The position numbers and the translations under genes were made by a program. From Gnetum montanum (Eukaryota; Streptophyta; Gnetopsida; Gnetales; Gnetaceae), in contig MNCI01020350.1 in the NCBI GenBank assembly GCA_015680685.1, positions 217,178 through 239,255 on the forward strand: a stretch of DNA of 22,078 nucleotides, given 5' to 3'. Each line of letters opens with the position of its first letter. Positions within the stretch are counted from its first letter, which is position 1. Of the stretch, positions 1 to 9,790 are shown in pieces. The notes beneath the pieces are model-generated. The model ran no database searches, had not been told where the DNA came from, and saw only the letters and a program-made list of their open reading frames with translations.

Positions 1-179
1 GAGTTGTGCTCAAATGTTTTTGCAAAATTTTATTTGTTACAAGTAGGTATTATAAGGACTGCGTAGACTAGGCAGTTGAACAAAATAGGAAATTTTCAAC
101 AACTCACAGTACTTGGCAAAGTTAGCTGAATCTCTTTAAAGTAAGTCATTTGTAGTTTCAATTCTTTTTTTGTGGTGGT

Positions 180-1386
180 TTAGTTCAATTGTGCATCCAT
201 AATGCTTCAGCTTGTGCAGTGGATCTAATATGGATGTTTCTTATCATCCAACTGCATAAGCATAGCTCCCAAGGTGTAATTTGATGTATCCAGCATAACA
301 TGAAATGGTTTGAACTAGTCGAGTGCCTGTAAAATTGGAGTTTGTACAAGTTTTTTCTTCAGTGATTGGAATGCCTTTTCACATTCCTTAGTCTAGACAA
401 ATGGAGCATCTTTCTTTGTTAGCTCAACCAATGATTTTGCGATCTTAGAGAAATTCTCTATAAATCGTCAATAGTAGCCAATGTGTCCAAGGAATGATCG
501 AACATCTTTGATGGTTTCTGGTTGGCAGGTAATTCCTTGGATGATCCTTATTTTTCAAGGTCAAATCCAATTCCTACTTGTGAGATTCAGTGCCCCAATA
601 CTATGCCTTCCTGGACCATTAGATGACTCTTTTGCCAATTAAGCCACAAGTTTGTGTCCACACATCTTTTTAGTACTTGCTCAAGGCAATCCAAGGCTTA
701 CTTGAATGCAGTGTCATAAGTGGTGAAGTCATCCATAAAGACTTCCACTCCACTACTAATATATTTCTGAAAAAATCTTAAGACCAGGTGTTGAAAAGTG
801 ACAGGAGCATTGCATAGACCAAAAGGCATCTTGTGATATGTAAAGGTCCCCTAGGGACTCATGAATGTTATTTTGACCTGGTCCTCTAGCGCAATCTAGA
901 TTTGGTTATAGCCACTATAACCATCTAGAAAACTATAATAGCAATGCTCAAATATGATATCTAACACCTGATCAATTATTGACAATGAAAATAGTCTTTA
1001 AATGTTGCCATATTTAATAACCATAAATCAATGCAAACTGGCCATTTTCCACCTTTCTTTGGCACAATCACGAGTGGACTAACCCACTCGCTATGCGCAA
1101 TGGGATAGATAAAGCCTACCTTGAGGAGTTGTTCGATTTTCTCTTTGATGATCTACTTCAATTTGGGATTCAATCACGTTTATCATTGCCTCTTTGGCTT
1201 CATGGCCGGGTCAGTGTAGATACGATGTTGGCATATTTTAGAATCAATTTCTATGAGTTTAGGATATGACCAAGCAAAGGCTATTGACCATTTTTCATCC
1301 ACATTCAATAGCATTTGATTTTGTTCTAGAGTAATATTTGCATTAATTATTATTGGCTTCCCATTTTTTAAGAACGCATATTTCAT
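180..1386 (-). pseudogene. Reverse transcriptase and start of RNase H, Athila-type pol (broken)
   Basis: This is the polymerase of the retrotransposon, which copies element RNA into DNA. Reading downward from 1386 there is a pre-RT segment ending HRIYTDPAMKPKRQ, then YPIAHSEWVSPLVIVPKKGG (about 1060-1130), FLDGYSGYNQI (about 899-931), MPFGLCNAP (about 803-829), the catalytic box VFMDDF (about 724-743), VRSFLGHIGYY (about 477-510), and the RNase H entry FHVMLDTSNYTLGAML (about 255-305). Both catalytic aspartates of the xxDD box remain. In-frame stops occur after GYNQI, inside the PYGTF motif, before RFIENF and at the Trp position before TKECEKAF, and there is a frameshift near 985. Below about 180 the RNase H similarity fades. 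It cannot make an active enzyme. Confidence 0.85.
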
Positions 1387-1704
1387 GCCAGTATGTAGAG
1401 TTTTTAACTCAAGGGGCTCTTACTTGAAATTTTCAAGAATTTCTAACTCTCCCCAATAGGTGTAATCATTTGCATTATCAGAAAGTTGGTGATGAACTTG
1501 CTCTAGTTCATCCATGCTTGCGACATGAGTGCATGTTAGGCTCTTAGTAAGTTTCATGCACATTGTGTTGCTTTCAAGACCAGTGGTTAGCCACTGGGTG
1601 TCCTCTTGTTTTGTGGCTACTACGTACAAACACCTTTGAATATCTGCTTCAAGTGCACATTGCCTGAATGTAGAAATGGATGCTTGTTTAATGGACTAGA
1701 GTTT

Positions 1705-2340
1705 CTACACATAATTACACCTTGTATCACTATACGTGATACATGGAACTTGCTCCTTCTCGATCTTTCCAAATGCATTTTCCTTAGATATCTCTAGGGA
1801 AAGATCTTTGATGCTCATTCTTAAATCAACAGTGCTTAGCCATGCCTTTTCCATAATTATTGAGAAATACCCTTTATAGTTCTCAACCTTGATTACTAGA
1901 AAATCAACAAGGTAAGGCCACCCATAGATAGTGGTCACAATGTCTTCCACCAATTCCAATGGAATAGTAAGGGACTGGTATGCCAATTCTAATCAGATAT
2001 TGCTCTTCTTGAGGGGCAAAAAGTCTCAGGAAGTATACATCTAATGAGAAATCAAGTTCACACCAGAACTTGAATCAAGAAGAGCTTTACATGGTTCATT
2101 CCCAACAATTTGTAAATAAATAAGAGGACTCCCAAGATCAACTAATTTCTTTGGAAGGTTTCCAGCCTGGATCGAATTAGATATGGTGTGAGTAAGCATA
2201 ATATTATGGATTCAAGGCGATATTTGGTTTGAAGGTAACTCAAAGGAATTAGATGTAGAGAGAGATGGAGCAGAAAGGCTGCCAACTACATGTATATTTG
2301 AGGGCTTAGGTGGACTGTTGGGTCAAAAAAAGGATATTTT
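1705..2340 (-). pseudogene. Retrotransposon aspartic protease region (broken)
   Basis: On the minus strand near 2044-2090 the frame reads ALLDSSSGVNLIS, the shape of a retroviral-type aspartic protease active site (usually LD-x-G-A/S-x). The catalytic Asp is kept but the Gly of the D-S/T-G triad is Ser. About 30 residues later comes LTIPLELVEDIV, followed by YLVDFLVIKVENYKGYF, the usual flap and beta-strand region of gypsy proteases. A 93-codon open stretch (1986-1705) carries this second half. At least two stops separate it from the active-site half. Its place between gag and RT supports the call. Confidence 0.7.
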
Positions 2341-2399
2341 TCATGATCTAGTATCTAAACCACTCAGTTGATGAACTCATTATAGATTAATAGCCCTGG

Positions 2400-4523
2400 T
2401 GGCATTGTGTTGTTGCACTTGGGCTGCAAGTTTACCCTACATAGATGGAGGAGGCAGTAGTTGTGTTGAGAGTGGAGGAATAGGTGCAGGAATAGGAGGA
2501 TAAGGATAGAAAGTGGTATCCCTTCTTAAATGTGGAGAATGAGTTTAATAATAGTCGAGAGGGTAGTAGTGAGGTGGGAACATAAAAAGGTGACTGGAAG
2601 AGTTACATGGAGATAGGGGTTGCAAAAAGTAATACCCATATGGATCAGGTTGTCTGTAAGGGTATTGCTACTTTGGCAATGCCAACATCCACAATTGTGG
2701 TTGTTGCCACTGTTGATACTACTTGTATGGTTGCGGTGGAGTTCCACTTGGATAATACTGTTGTTGCTAATGGAATTGTCTAGGATTGCCTCGAGGATAA
2801 GGCAATTTTTTAAGTGTTTGACTTTTTGCTAGTTGTGGATTCAAAGCATACATCCTAGACTCTTGTAAGTGCTACATGATGGGGCAACATCCCTTAGGAT
2901 GTTCATATTGGCAGATGTCACACCCATCATCATCATTTGATTTGGTTCTCACAACTTCTTCTACTGCAGCAATCTTTCCCTTACCCATTTGATTAGCATG
3001 TTTAGCTTCCTTGTGCCTTCTACAATCATGATCACTACCTTATTCTTTGGACTCTTCAACAATTTTCAAGACAGCTTGAAATTTGCTATCCATAAAGTCC
3101 CATAACTAATCAACCTTGGCCAAAATTTTAGAGGTAAAATTTTGAAGCAGCAACATTTTCTAGTTCACCATCTCATTAAGTGATGATTCCTCCTCACTGT
3201 CACAAAATCGAACCTCCCTTTTGAAAATGGAAGGATCACGGTTGTATTCTTTTACACCTTCACATTTTCTCAACTCTTCTTCTTCTTTTACTACCTGCTC
3301 AATCAACTATTAAATCTGATGGGTAGTTAATTCTGACAATTTCCCTTGGGCATAGATGCCAAGAGTTCTCCTTGTTTCTAAGTGGAGCCCATCTACGATG
3401 TGGTGAAGTTTCTCCTATTGAGAATAACCATGCCTAGGACATCTATGCAATAAGGAATAGTATCAGCCCATGGTGGCATCCAAGGGTTCATGTGTCCCTT
3501 GTTTCCATCCTTGGATCTGCCTCCTCAAGTTGGACACTTGAGAGTATGTTTAATATTTTTTGTTGAATAGTTCAAGCATTGTACTTCACTGTTTGATGGA
3601 TTCTAGTTCTAAGGACCAGTATTAGCTTTTTACTTGTTTCATGAGTATTTTGGAAAGTAAATTAAGATTTTGCTCATCATTTTCAATATTTTGCAAGGCA
3701 TAGACATCATGGAAAGTTTGAAGATGGTTCTGCGGATCTAAGCTATATTCCCTTTCGAACCTAGGGATATTGTTCATGTCTAGCCTCTTGATATGATTAT
3801 CCTTATTGTGTCTTGTAGGAATTCTCATTACCTCTACAATGTTTAGCATGCTTCGAGTAGAAAACAAATGCTCATCAAGGCCATGATTCTGGTGCCTACG
3901 ATGCCCTCTACTACCCCTTTGTTCATGGTAGTGGCTTTCTCTTGAACACCTATGCCTTGGATCTTGACTTTCCTGATGGTCCCAACTGTTGTCTCAGTCC
4001 TGTTGGTTACCTCCATCATTATCGCGTTCCTTGTAGTTGCATTTAGAGCCAAAAGAGGAAGATGATGATGAAGGTGCAGAGGAAGGAGGACTAACATCAT
4101 CACAGTGCCTACCACCCCCTCTTCAATTATCATGGCCACAATCATAGTCAGGCTTCTTATCTGCATCCCTGCCATGACTCTCCTCCTTGGATCCCCCCTT
4201 GTCATCGGATTCATTTTTGCTAGAACCCAAATTGTGGACGTGGATTACAAGTTTTGGTTTTGATCTTCTTCACCTAAGTCAAAGAGACGAGTTTCGTTGA
4301 ATGGAAAACCCCCAAAGAAGAGTTTACCACCATCTTTTTGGTATGGTAGGTATGGGGAATCATTGAACCACTTTCCCTTCATTGATTCATACTGTTGCTC
4401 CAGTTGCTGATCCCTTAGATGTTGTGCATTAGTGGGATGACAATCCCTAGTGTCACTATCTTGCACTATGTACTCAACATGAAGTCCTTGGAGGCCCAAT
4501 TGCATAAAAGTTTGTTGAAGCAT
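2400..4523 (-). pseudogene. Athila-type gag (broken)
   Basis: Gag would form the particle that packages element RNA. The minus-strand frame starts near 4523 (MLQQTFMQLGLQGLHVEY), runs through a charged, Ser-, Gly- and His-rich stretch (about 4230-3870), then a segment beginning FSTRSMLNIVEV with NNIPRFEREYSLDPQNHLQT (3867-3622). A region with GWKQGTHEPLDATMG (about 3530-3460) and LHHIVDGLHLETRRTLG (about 3420-3350) follows, as expected for gypsy gag. Near 2881-2924 a compact Cys/His motif, CDICQYEHPKGCC, resembles a shortened zinc knuckle. Downstream is a Pro-, Gln- and Tyr-rich tail (about 2760-2440). Stops and frame changes are frequent. The 123-codon minus ORF at 3843-4214 is an out-of-frame shadow of this gag. 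Confidence 0.75.
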
Positions 4524-4865
4524 TGCAAGAACGGATCAATTGGGTGACAACACGATGTTGCCCTCCATGTCGTGTCATGAGAGTAGTTTATCCTAGTGTA
4601 GGATGAAGGTGAAATTGGGTATATACTCATCAAGATGAGCATATACCACTATGTATTGTTGGGGCACCTGTTGATTTACATCATCAGACTTGGGTGGAGA
4701 ATCACTCCTATGAGAAGAAGACATCTTGTGTTAGAAAATAAAAAATGCAATGTGCTTCTTAAAATTGTTGTAGCTATTTTATTGTATGATATGACTCTAG
4801 GGTTCATTCTAATGATCTTAATTAATTTTTCACTAAGTCCTAAATAGCACATGTAATAAATAACA

Positions 4866-4885
4866 GGTCCTTGGCAATGGCACCA
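4866..4885 (-). other. Primer binding site (tRNA-Asp type)
   Basis: The minus strand reads TGGTGCCATTGCCAAGGACC. The complement of the plant tRNA-Asp 3' end is TGGCGCCGTTGCCGGGGATC (from general knowledge), giving 15 of 20 matches with all five differences being transitions. One base separates it from an LTR end in ...ATCA, the usual spacing. It marks where minus-strand DNA synthesis would start. Confidence 0.75.
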
Positions 4886-5633
4886 ATGATGAGTAGTGAG
4901 GTACCCCTACACCCAACCATACAAATCACAAGTGTTCATGCACGATCCAGTCAAATTTCGCAGGCCTCAAGTTCCTAAGTACTTTGGTTATAGGACGTGA
5001 AATCTAATCATGACAATCGTTATCTTCTCAACTACACTTGTGGAGCTTAATTGTATGGTTAATTGTAATTGAGGCACATGATTTTTATTATTTTGTATTT
5101 TATTTGTCTACGATTGACAAGAAGTTGAAACTTAATTTATAATCAATTTAACTAATCTAATTACTAATTAATAATTAAGTATCCTAACATAAGTATGTAA
5201 TCCCACTTTCCGTGCACATGTTGAACACGTATAACACTGTTGGGTTACCAAACGTTAAGTGTTGCTTAGATTACCAAGAGTCATATGCATGCTCAAAGTG
5301 GTTGTACTTATGTGTTTAATTAATTTCTATTTAATCGAACTAGCTTACTTTAGCTTAATTACTTGGAAGCATTAAATGAAATTGCATAAAACATTAAATG
5401 CATGAATAAAATATTTAAGTTAGCCAAAGTGCTGCAAGGTTTGATTAGAAAGCTCGTCTTTATTACTGCACACACTGCCATGCTCAGGTACAATAGTGCT
5501 CGAATAAAGATTCATACACTCAATGACTCCTGCTACGTGCACTTTGGAAAATATTCTAACTCTGGAGAAATGAAACTACAAGAGCTTTGCTATGTTATGA
5601 CAAAAACTATATGGAAACTATGTGCCCAAGTGC

Positions 5634-5643
5634 TATATTTATA
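5634..5643 (-). promoter_or_regulatory. TATA box of the retrotransposon LTR
   Basis: The minus strand reads CCTATAAATATAGCAC across this site, a good plant TATA match. It is about 750 bp upstream of the LTR inner end, suitable for starting the element's genomic RNA. Two copies of a degenerate GATATTG-ATA--CGACATC repeat lie just upstream of it in U3. Confidence 0.6.
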
Positions 5644-5661
5644 GGCTAGCACATACCCTGT

Positions 5662-5715
5662 GATATTGAATATTCGACATCGCATCTTGGGGCCCGATAT
5701 TGGATACCCGACATC
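5662..5715. repeat. Short direct repeat in U3 next to the TATA box
   Basis: Two 20-bp copies, GATATTGAATATTCGACATC (5662-5681) and GATATTGGATACCCGACATC (5696-5715), are spaced 34 bp apart. A third partial copy rich in GATATC follows. Repeats at this position in plant LTRs often act as enhancers; that role is inference here. Confidence 0.6.
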
Positions 5716-5799
5716 AGATATCTGATATCGAAGCCCTGGAAAATACGATTCATCAATAGTTAACCCAAGATTTATCCACTTGGGTTTACACCTCCCATG

Positions 5800-7333
5800 T
5801 AATTTTGGTTGTCAAGCTCAAAGTTTGCTTCTCAAAGTCTCTAAGTTTGAAACCATACACGTGAAGCAGATAGCCACCTTTATTTTAGGGATATCTAGTT
5901 AGGTGAATAATCTTACAATAGATGCTTCTAATAAATAATAGAGGAAAATTAATTGTTAACAAAGAGTATGGCCTTAGCCCTAACAACATTTACATCATTT
6001 TTAATAATTCTACTTGAACTTAAAATAACAAAAGAATTCGATGTAGTAATAGAAAACTTTAGTGAAATATCATTTTTGTAGGAGAATATGGTACAAAAGT
6101 AAATGTTGGCACATAATGTCTATCACAACTCACCTAATGTCATATCTCTTTGTAATCTTCTAAAGCCCACATGTCAACAAGAGATGTTATCTTTGGGTAG
6201 ACAATAGTTTTCTTACATGCCTTATAGGCTAATTGTCTAGATTAATCAACACTCTTTGTAGTAAAAGTAAAATTGTTTACAAAAGCTTTTGTCTTACCTA
6301 GTTTCTTTATTTCCATTTGATCATTCTTATCATGGACATTATCTTGATTTTTCATCTATTTAGCTTCAAATTATTTTATACAATCCATAGCTTCAACTTG
6401 CTTTATTTTCCTTGACATTATTACCTTATTCTTTTCCTTATAATCTTTTTTTTTTTTTTTTTGAGAAAAAAAGAAAAATTATTAAACAAATGTTCTTCAT
6501 CATGATAAAAGTCACAAGAATTACTAAGATATAATATGTGATTAGCTGAATATAATTCCTTTTGTCTAGTTATAATACCAACTTCTTTTTATAATTAAGA
6601 AGATTGAGTTTAACAAAAATACATATATAAGAATCAAATAGTATAAAAATAGATTCTATATTCTTAATGAGATCAAAAATATTAATAATCTCTTGATCCA
6701 GTTTCTAAAAAATTAATGGAAGATTAGGCAACTCAACAAAACATAGAACTTTAGAATATTCTTTAGATTTGATATCAAAATCTAGAGTTTATTTATGAAT
6801 AATCAACATTGCATGCTTCTTTATAAATGATCATATATCTAGGGCATGTTGTACCATTGAAGCATTGTCAAGCTCAACAAGTAAAAAAAAATGACATGAA
6901 TGTTATGTTTTTGTATCACATCATTTAACTATGAGGCAAAACGCCAATTATGAGGAAAGTAATCTGAAATTTAAATGAACATATATTGTAATGTAAGATG
7001 AGAAACAAAATCAGGTATCTTAGTTACATCAACATTAGTAGCAAAACATGTCTTAAATTTGTGCTCACCAACTTGTAAATTTGTATTCTCAGAATTAATA
7101 GAAATTCCTACATTAATAGAAGTAAAAATTTTGACATCAATTAAAGTAATTGAAGGTAATTTTAAATCTCCCATAGAGGAATTATAGAGGGAGGAATTAT
7201 AGAGGGATCAAATGTGCTGGAGAAAAATCAAATAGAGAAAAGTTAGATCCAGAACTAATGGAGAAACATCAAATCCACTTTACAATATATAGCCAATGTG
7301 CTATTTTGGTAGAATATGAAGATTACTTAATTG
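5800..7333. other. AT-rich spacer, no supported gene; T17 tract
   Basis: This stretch is strongly AT-rich and broken in all frames. A 17-base T run (6446-6462) followed by GAGAAAAAAAGAAAAATTATTAAAC reads on the minus strand as ...TTTAATAATTTTTCTTTTTTTCTC-A17, which looks like the 3' end of a retroposed sequence (LINE- or SINE-like). No RT motif was recognised upstream of it. A 67-codon minus ORF (6971-7174) matches no family I know; its frame remains partly readable beyond its stop, so it could be an old gene remnant. No kinase-domain motifs were seen here, although the receptor-like gene points this way. Confidence 0.5.
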
Positions 7334-9124
7334 TTACGTGTGTAAAATCAAAATTACCAAAAATGCAAAAACAGTGACACCAATTGAGATTCCTATTACC
7401 CGTGGTTTTCTATCACTACTCCCTGTACTAACAGAGGGGCATGAATCATAATAACAAATGAATGGATTTCCAGAGAATACTGCTGTTAGTGTCTGTCTGT
7501 ATCTTGGAATGATCCCCGTTAAATTGTTTTTTGAAACATTCAACACTACAAGACTGTTCATCTGAAACAATAAACTACAGCTGCCGTTCAACTTATTGTA
7601 GGAAAGATCCAAAACCTCAAGAGAACCAAGAAGAAGAATAGAGGTTGGAATAACATTTTCCAGCGAGTTGCGGCTGAGGTTTAGAGAAATCTGCAAATTT
7701 CCAAGTTTACCGATTTCACTTGGGATGGTTCCGTTAAGATTGTTACCGCCCATCTCTAGCTGCAACAACGAACGACAATTTTTCACACTAGCAGGAATAA
7801 ACCCAAACAGTCTGTTGTTCTGTAGAAGCAAGTTTTGCAGTTTCTGAAGATAAAAAATTTCTGAAGGTAATTCTTCATGAAACGAGTTGTAACTCAAATC
7901 CAGGTAGGTTAAGTTTGCTAGAGAAGAAATGTTTTTTAGTATACTGCAATTGAAATTATTTCTTCCCAGCTTTAAAACCTGCAAGTTCTCCATCTGTGCC
8001 AATTGAGCCGGCAAAGGCCCCCGTAACTTGTTATTGGTCAGATCCAGTAAGGAAAGGCTGGAACAATTGCTCAACTGCGCCGGAACATGACCCTCCAATA
8101 AGTTGTCATTCATGATCAAGGCATTTAGATCATGCAAACTCCCAATACCATCTGGGATAGCCCCTTGGAAACGGTTATTACTAATATCTAACCTTTGCAG
8201 CTTGGATGAAATTTTGCCTGGTATAGATCCTTGAAGTTGATTGTTTCCTAAATCCAGAAACAACAAACCTTTTATACTAAAGATCTTTGTAGGGACAATG
8301 CCACTTAATTTATTAGAGTTCAATGAAAGCCGCTGCAGTTTTGACAGTGAAGCTAAGTGCCGGGGCACACTTCCTACAAAGCCATTTTCACTTGCATCAA
8401 AGTGGCTTAAGTTCAGAAGACTACCCACTGTTACAGGAATCTTCCCAGAAAACATATTCGAAGACAAAGCCAACCCTTCCAACCTCGAAAGTTTCCCGAT
8501 ACCCTCTACAATCTGCCCTTGAAATTTGTTTTGAGAAAGGTCCAGAGAGGTCAAATTTCTGCAACTAAAAATCTCATCCCCGATTTCTCCACTCAAACCG
8601 TTGCGTTTCAGAATCAGCTCCTTGAGCTCAACAAGCCCCTTAATCTGTGGCCCAAAAACACCAGTGAACGAATTCCGCGATGCATCAAGAAACCGGAGTT
8701 CTGTCGATGGCTGCAGAAAGGGAAAAGGACCTGCTAATCCATTATCACTCATATTCAACACTCTTAGACTTCGACAGTTCTCAAAATCACTATCAAAGGG
8801 CGAAGACAACTGATTGTGCGAAACATCAAGAACTTGAAGACCATCTAACTGGCAAAAGCTTTTCCAGGCACTGCCCGTAAATTGAAGACCCGAAACATTG
8901 ACAACAGAAACCGAATCCTTTACACAAATTACACCAGGCCAGCGACATGGGTCCGAGCTAATATTTCTAATTTGCTGTTTCCACAAGGACGAGAAACTCA
9001 ACAGGGTTTCCATTACCTGGTGCTGCTGAGCATTAAGGCATTTCACAGACTCTCCATTCCACAGAACAAATAACACAACAACAAGAAAACCCAAAACGCA
9101 GGAAGGGTACCTGGTGCCCTTCAT
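7334..9124 (-). CDS. Leucine-rich repeat receptor-like protein, PXC3-like ectodomain, no kinase
   Basis: A single-exon 596-residue protein, probably a cell-surface LRR protein that binds a ligand or partner outside the cell. Residues 1 to about 29 form a signal peptide with a hydrophobic core (VLGFLVVVLFVLW). An LRR N-cap has paired cysteines C60 and C67 (DPCRWPGVIC). About 19 plant-type LRRs follow (LxxLDLSxNxxxGxIP pattern) from about residue 96 to 545, then a C-cap with GNPFICYYDSC. A hydrophobic helix occupies about 576-594, and the protein ends two residues later (HT). The section LLQLEMGGNNLNGTIP...LGNLQISLNLSRNSL closely matches the same region of At2g41820 (PXC3)-type receptor kinases, as I recall that family. 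PXC3-type proteins continue into a roughly 300-residue kinase; this one does not. It could be a true receptor-like protein, a GPI-anchored form, a truncated kinase gene, or a first exon. The start is the first ATG before the signal peptide. The repeat region is undamaged, which argues for function. Confidence 0.9.
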   Translation of the reverse strand: MKGTRYPSCVLGFLVVVLFVLWNGESVKCLNAQQHQVMETLLSFSSLWKQQIRNISSDPCRWPGVICVKDSVSVVNVSGLQFTGSAWKSFCQLDGLQVLDVSHNQLSSPFDSDFENCRSLRVLNMSDNGLAGPFPFLQPSTELRFLDASRNSFTGVFGPQIKGLVELKELILKRNGLSGEIGDEIFSCRNLTSLDLSQNKFQGQIVEGIGKLSRLEGLALSSNMFSGKIPVTVGSLLNLSHFDASENGFVGSVPRHLASLSKLQRLSLNSNKLSGIVPTKIFSIKGLLFLDLGNNQLQGSIPGKISSKLQRLDISNNRFQGAIPDGIGSLHDLNALIMNDNLLEGHVPAQLSNCSSLSLLDLTNNKLRGPLPAQLAQMENLQVLKLGRNNFNCSILKNISSLANLTYLDLSYNSFHEELPSEIFYLQKLQNLLLQNNRLFGFIPASVKNCRSLLQLEMGGNNLNGTIPSEIGKLGNLQISLNLSRNSLENVIPTSILLLGSLEVLDLSYNKLNGSCSLLFQMNSLVVLNVSKNNLTGIIPRYRQTLTAVFSGNPFICYYDSCPSVSTGSSDRKPRVIGISIGVTVFAFLVILILHT

Positions 9125-9270
9125 GGTCCTGATTTCTTAAACTGCTGCTGCTGATCCTGAATCTGAAAGGCTGAAACTGAAGACCCCTCTTTCTCTTTCT
9201 GCAACTCCAGCTTCACATCATCTTCTTCTGCTGCTGTTCCTCACTAGATTTCTCCTCCCTGCAGCTCTGC
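9125..9270 (-). promoter_or_regulatory. Probable 5' leader of the LRR gene
   Basis: Between the TATA box and the ATG the minus strand is rich in purines and CAG/GAAG runs (AGCAGCAGAAGAAGATGATG and AGATTCAGGATCAGCAGCAG). This is typical of a plant 5' untranslated region. Short ATGs occur within it (for example the ATGATG near 9216), so small upstream ORFs are possible. The transcription start at about 9270 is assumed from TATA spacing. Confidence 0.5.
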
Positions 9271-9297
9271 AACATGCTTTGTTCCACCCTGTGCTTT

Positions 9298-9305
9298 TTT
9301 ATATA
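9298..9305 (-). promoter_or_regulatory. TATA box of the LRR gene
   Basis: The minus strand reads GGTATATAAAAAAGCAC, a strong plant TATA element about 175 bp upstream of the ATG at 9124. Further upstream (about 9395-9425) the plus strand carries two CCAATCTT units and a TTGACC core, the W-box sequence bound by WRKY factors, but one W-box is weak evidence of regulation. Confidence 0.65.
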
Positions 9306-9459
9306 CCTGAAACTGTAGGCTCTGTCTAACACAGAGGACCTTTGTTATCCCTGCCATCGGCGAAATTTCTGATATCAGTTTTCAAAGACTTGGACAGCTA
9401 CCAATCTTGACCAATCTTAATGACCTGAGCGCGGAAAATTCGCAGAGTTTGTGTGAAAC

Positions 9460-9690
9460 CATGAAAAGACAGATGTAGCCCTTGTCCCACCATACGTTTA
9501 TTGGTTTGAATATTTTGCTGCTACTTGTAAAGCTCTTTTGATATTGCTTTTGTCCATTGCTGAAACTCGGAGTTTGGAATGGCTGTGGATAAATTTGAAA
9601 GAAAAGGGGACATCAGTATGCTTGACCGCGGAAGTCGTTGCAGATGCCGCGGCCAATTTTGCAAGTCCAGTCAATGGCGGTCCCATGCAT
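9460..9690 (+). pseudogene. Unidentified coding-looking frame (possible exon or gene remnant)
   Basis: On the plus strand a frame stays open from about 9457 to the stop near 9691, containing PPYVYWFEYFAATCKALL and SLEWLWINLKEKG, then AEVVADAAANFASPVNGGPM. The base composition is clearly less AT-rich than the flanks. There is no in-frame ATG, so it would have to be an internal exon or a broken gene. After the stop, another plus frame is open to 9902 (containing VRELVLPEKMTIPFQNDF), which might reflect a frameshift. I do not recognise the family. Minus-strand frames are also open here, so strand and coding status are uncertain. Confidence 0.25.
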
Positions 9691-9790
9691 TAATCGACAC
9701 GGCACGAGTTCGTGAATTGGTTCTGCCGGAGAAAATGACAATTCCATTTCAAAATGATTTTGTAACAGGAATTCAAGCAATGCAATTTCG

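Larger units (their letters stand above)
1..5800 (-). mobile_element. Degenerate Athila-like Ty3/gypsy LTR retrotransposon (5' part, truncated by window edge)
   Basis: Read on the minus strand, the order is LTR, primer binding site, gag, protease, reverse transcriptase, start of RNase H, which is Ty3/gypsy order. The RT motif FLDGYSGYNQI (about 899-931) is typical of the Athila lineage rather than chromoviruses, and the tRNA-Asp-like primer site fits Athila. Every domain is interrupted by stops and frameshifts, so the copy is dead. The integrase and the second LTR would lie left of position 1. The right boundary (about 5800) is an estimate, because no second LTR is available to define the ends and no target-site duplication can be tested. 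Confidence 0.85.
4887..5800 (-). repeat. 5' LTR of the Athila-like element (outer boundary approximate)
   Basis: The inner end is set by the primer binding site: on the minus strand the LTR ends CA at 4888-4887. The LTR holds a TATA box at about 5634-5643 and a possible AATAAA signal (minus strand) at 5084-5089, consistent with U3-R-U5 order. The outer end is unknown because the partner LTR is outside the window. An AACCCAAG/CTTGGGTT inverted repeat (5762-5769 and 5779-5786) lies in the presumed U3. The 80-codon plus ORF at 5402-5644 is antisense to the LTR transcript and is not considered a gene. Confidence 0.65.

Noticed and set aside
3843-4214. 123-codon minus ORF rich in Met, Thr and Val
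   Set aside because: It is out of frame with the gag reading frame, which in this stretch is the charged Ser/Gly/His-rich sequence leading into FSTRSMLNIVEV; an overlapping shadow.
5402-5644. 80-codon plus ORF
   Set aside because: Lies in the retrotransposon LTR, antisense to its transcript, with no recognisable domain.
4887-5650. Protein-coding gene driven by the TATA box at 5634-5643
   Set aside because: Position relative to the primer binding site shows it is the LTR promoter; no host ORF follows.
8241-9073. Several plus ORFs of 63-93 codons
   Set aside because: All are antisense shadows of the LRR receptor gene on the minus strand.
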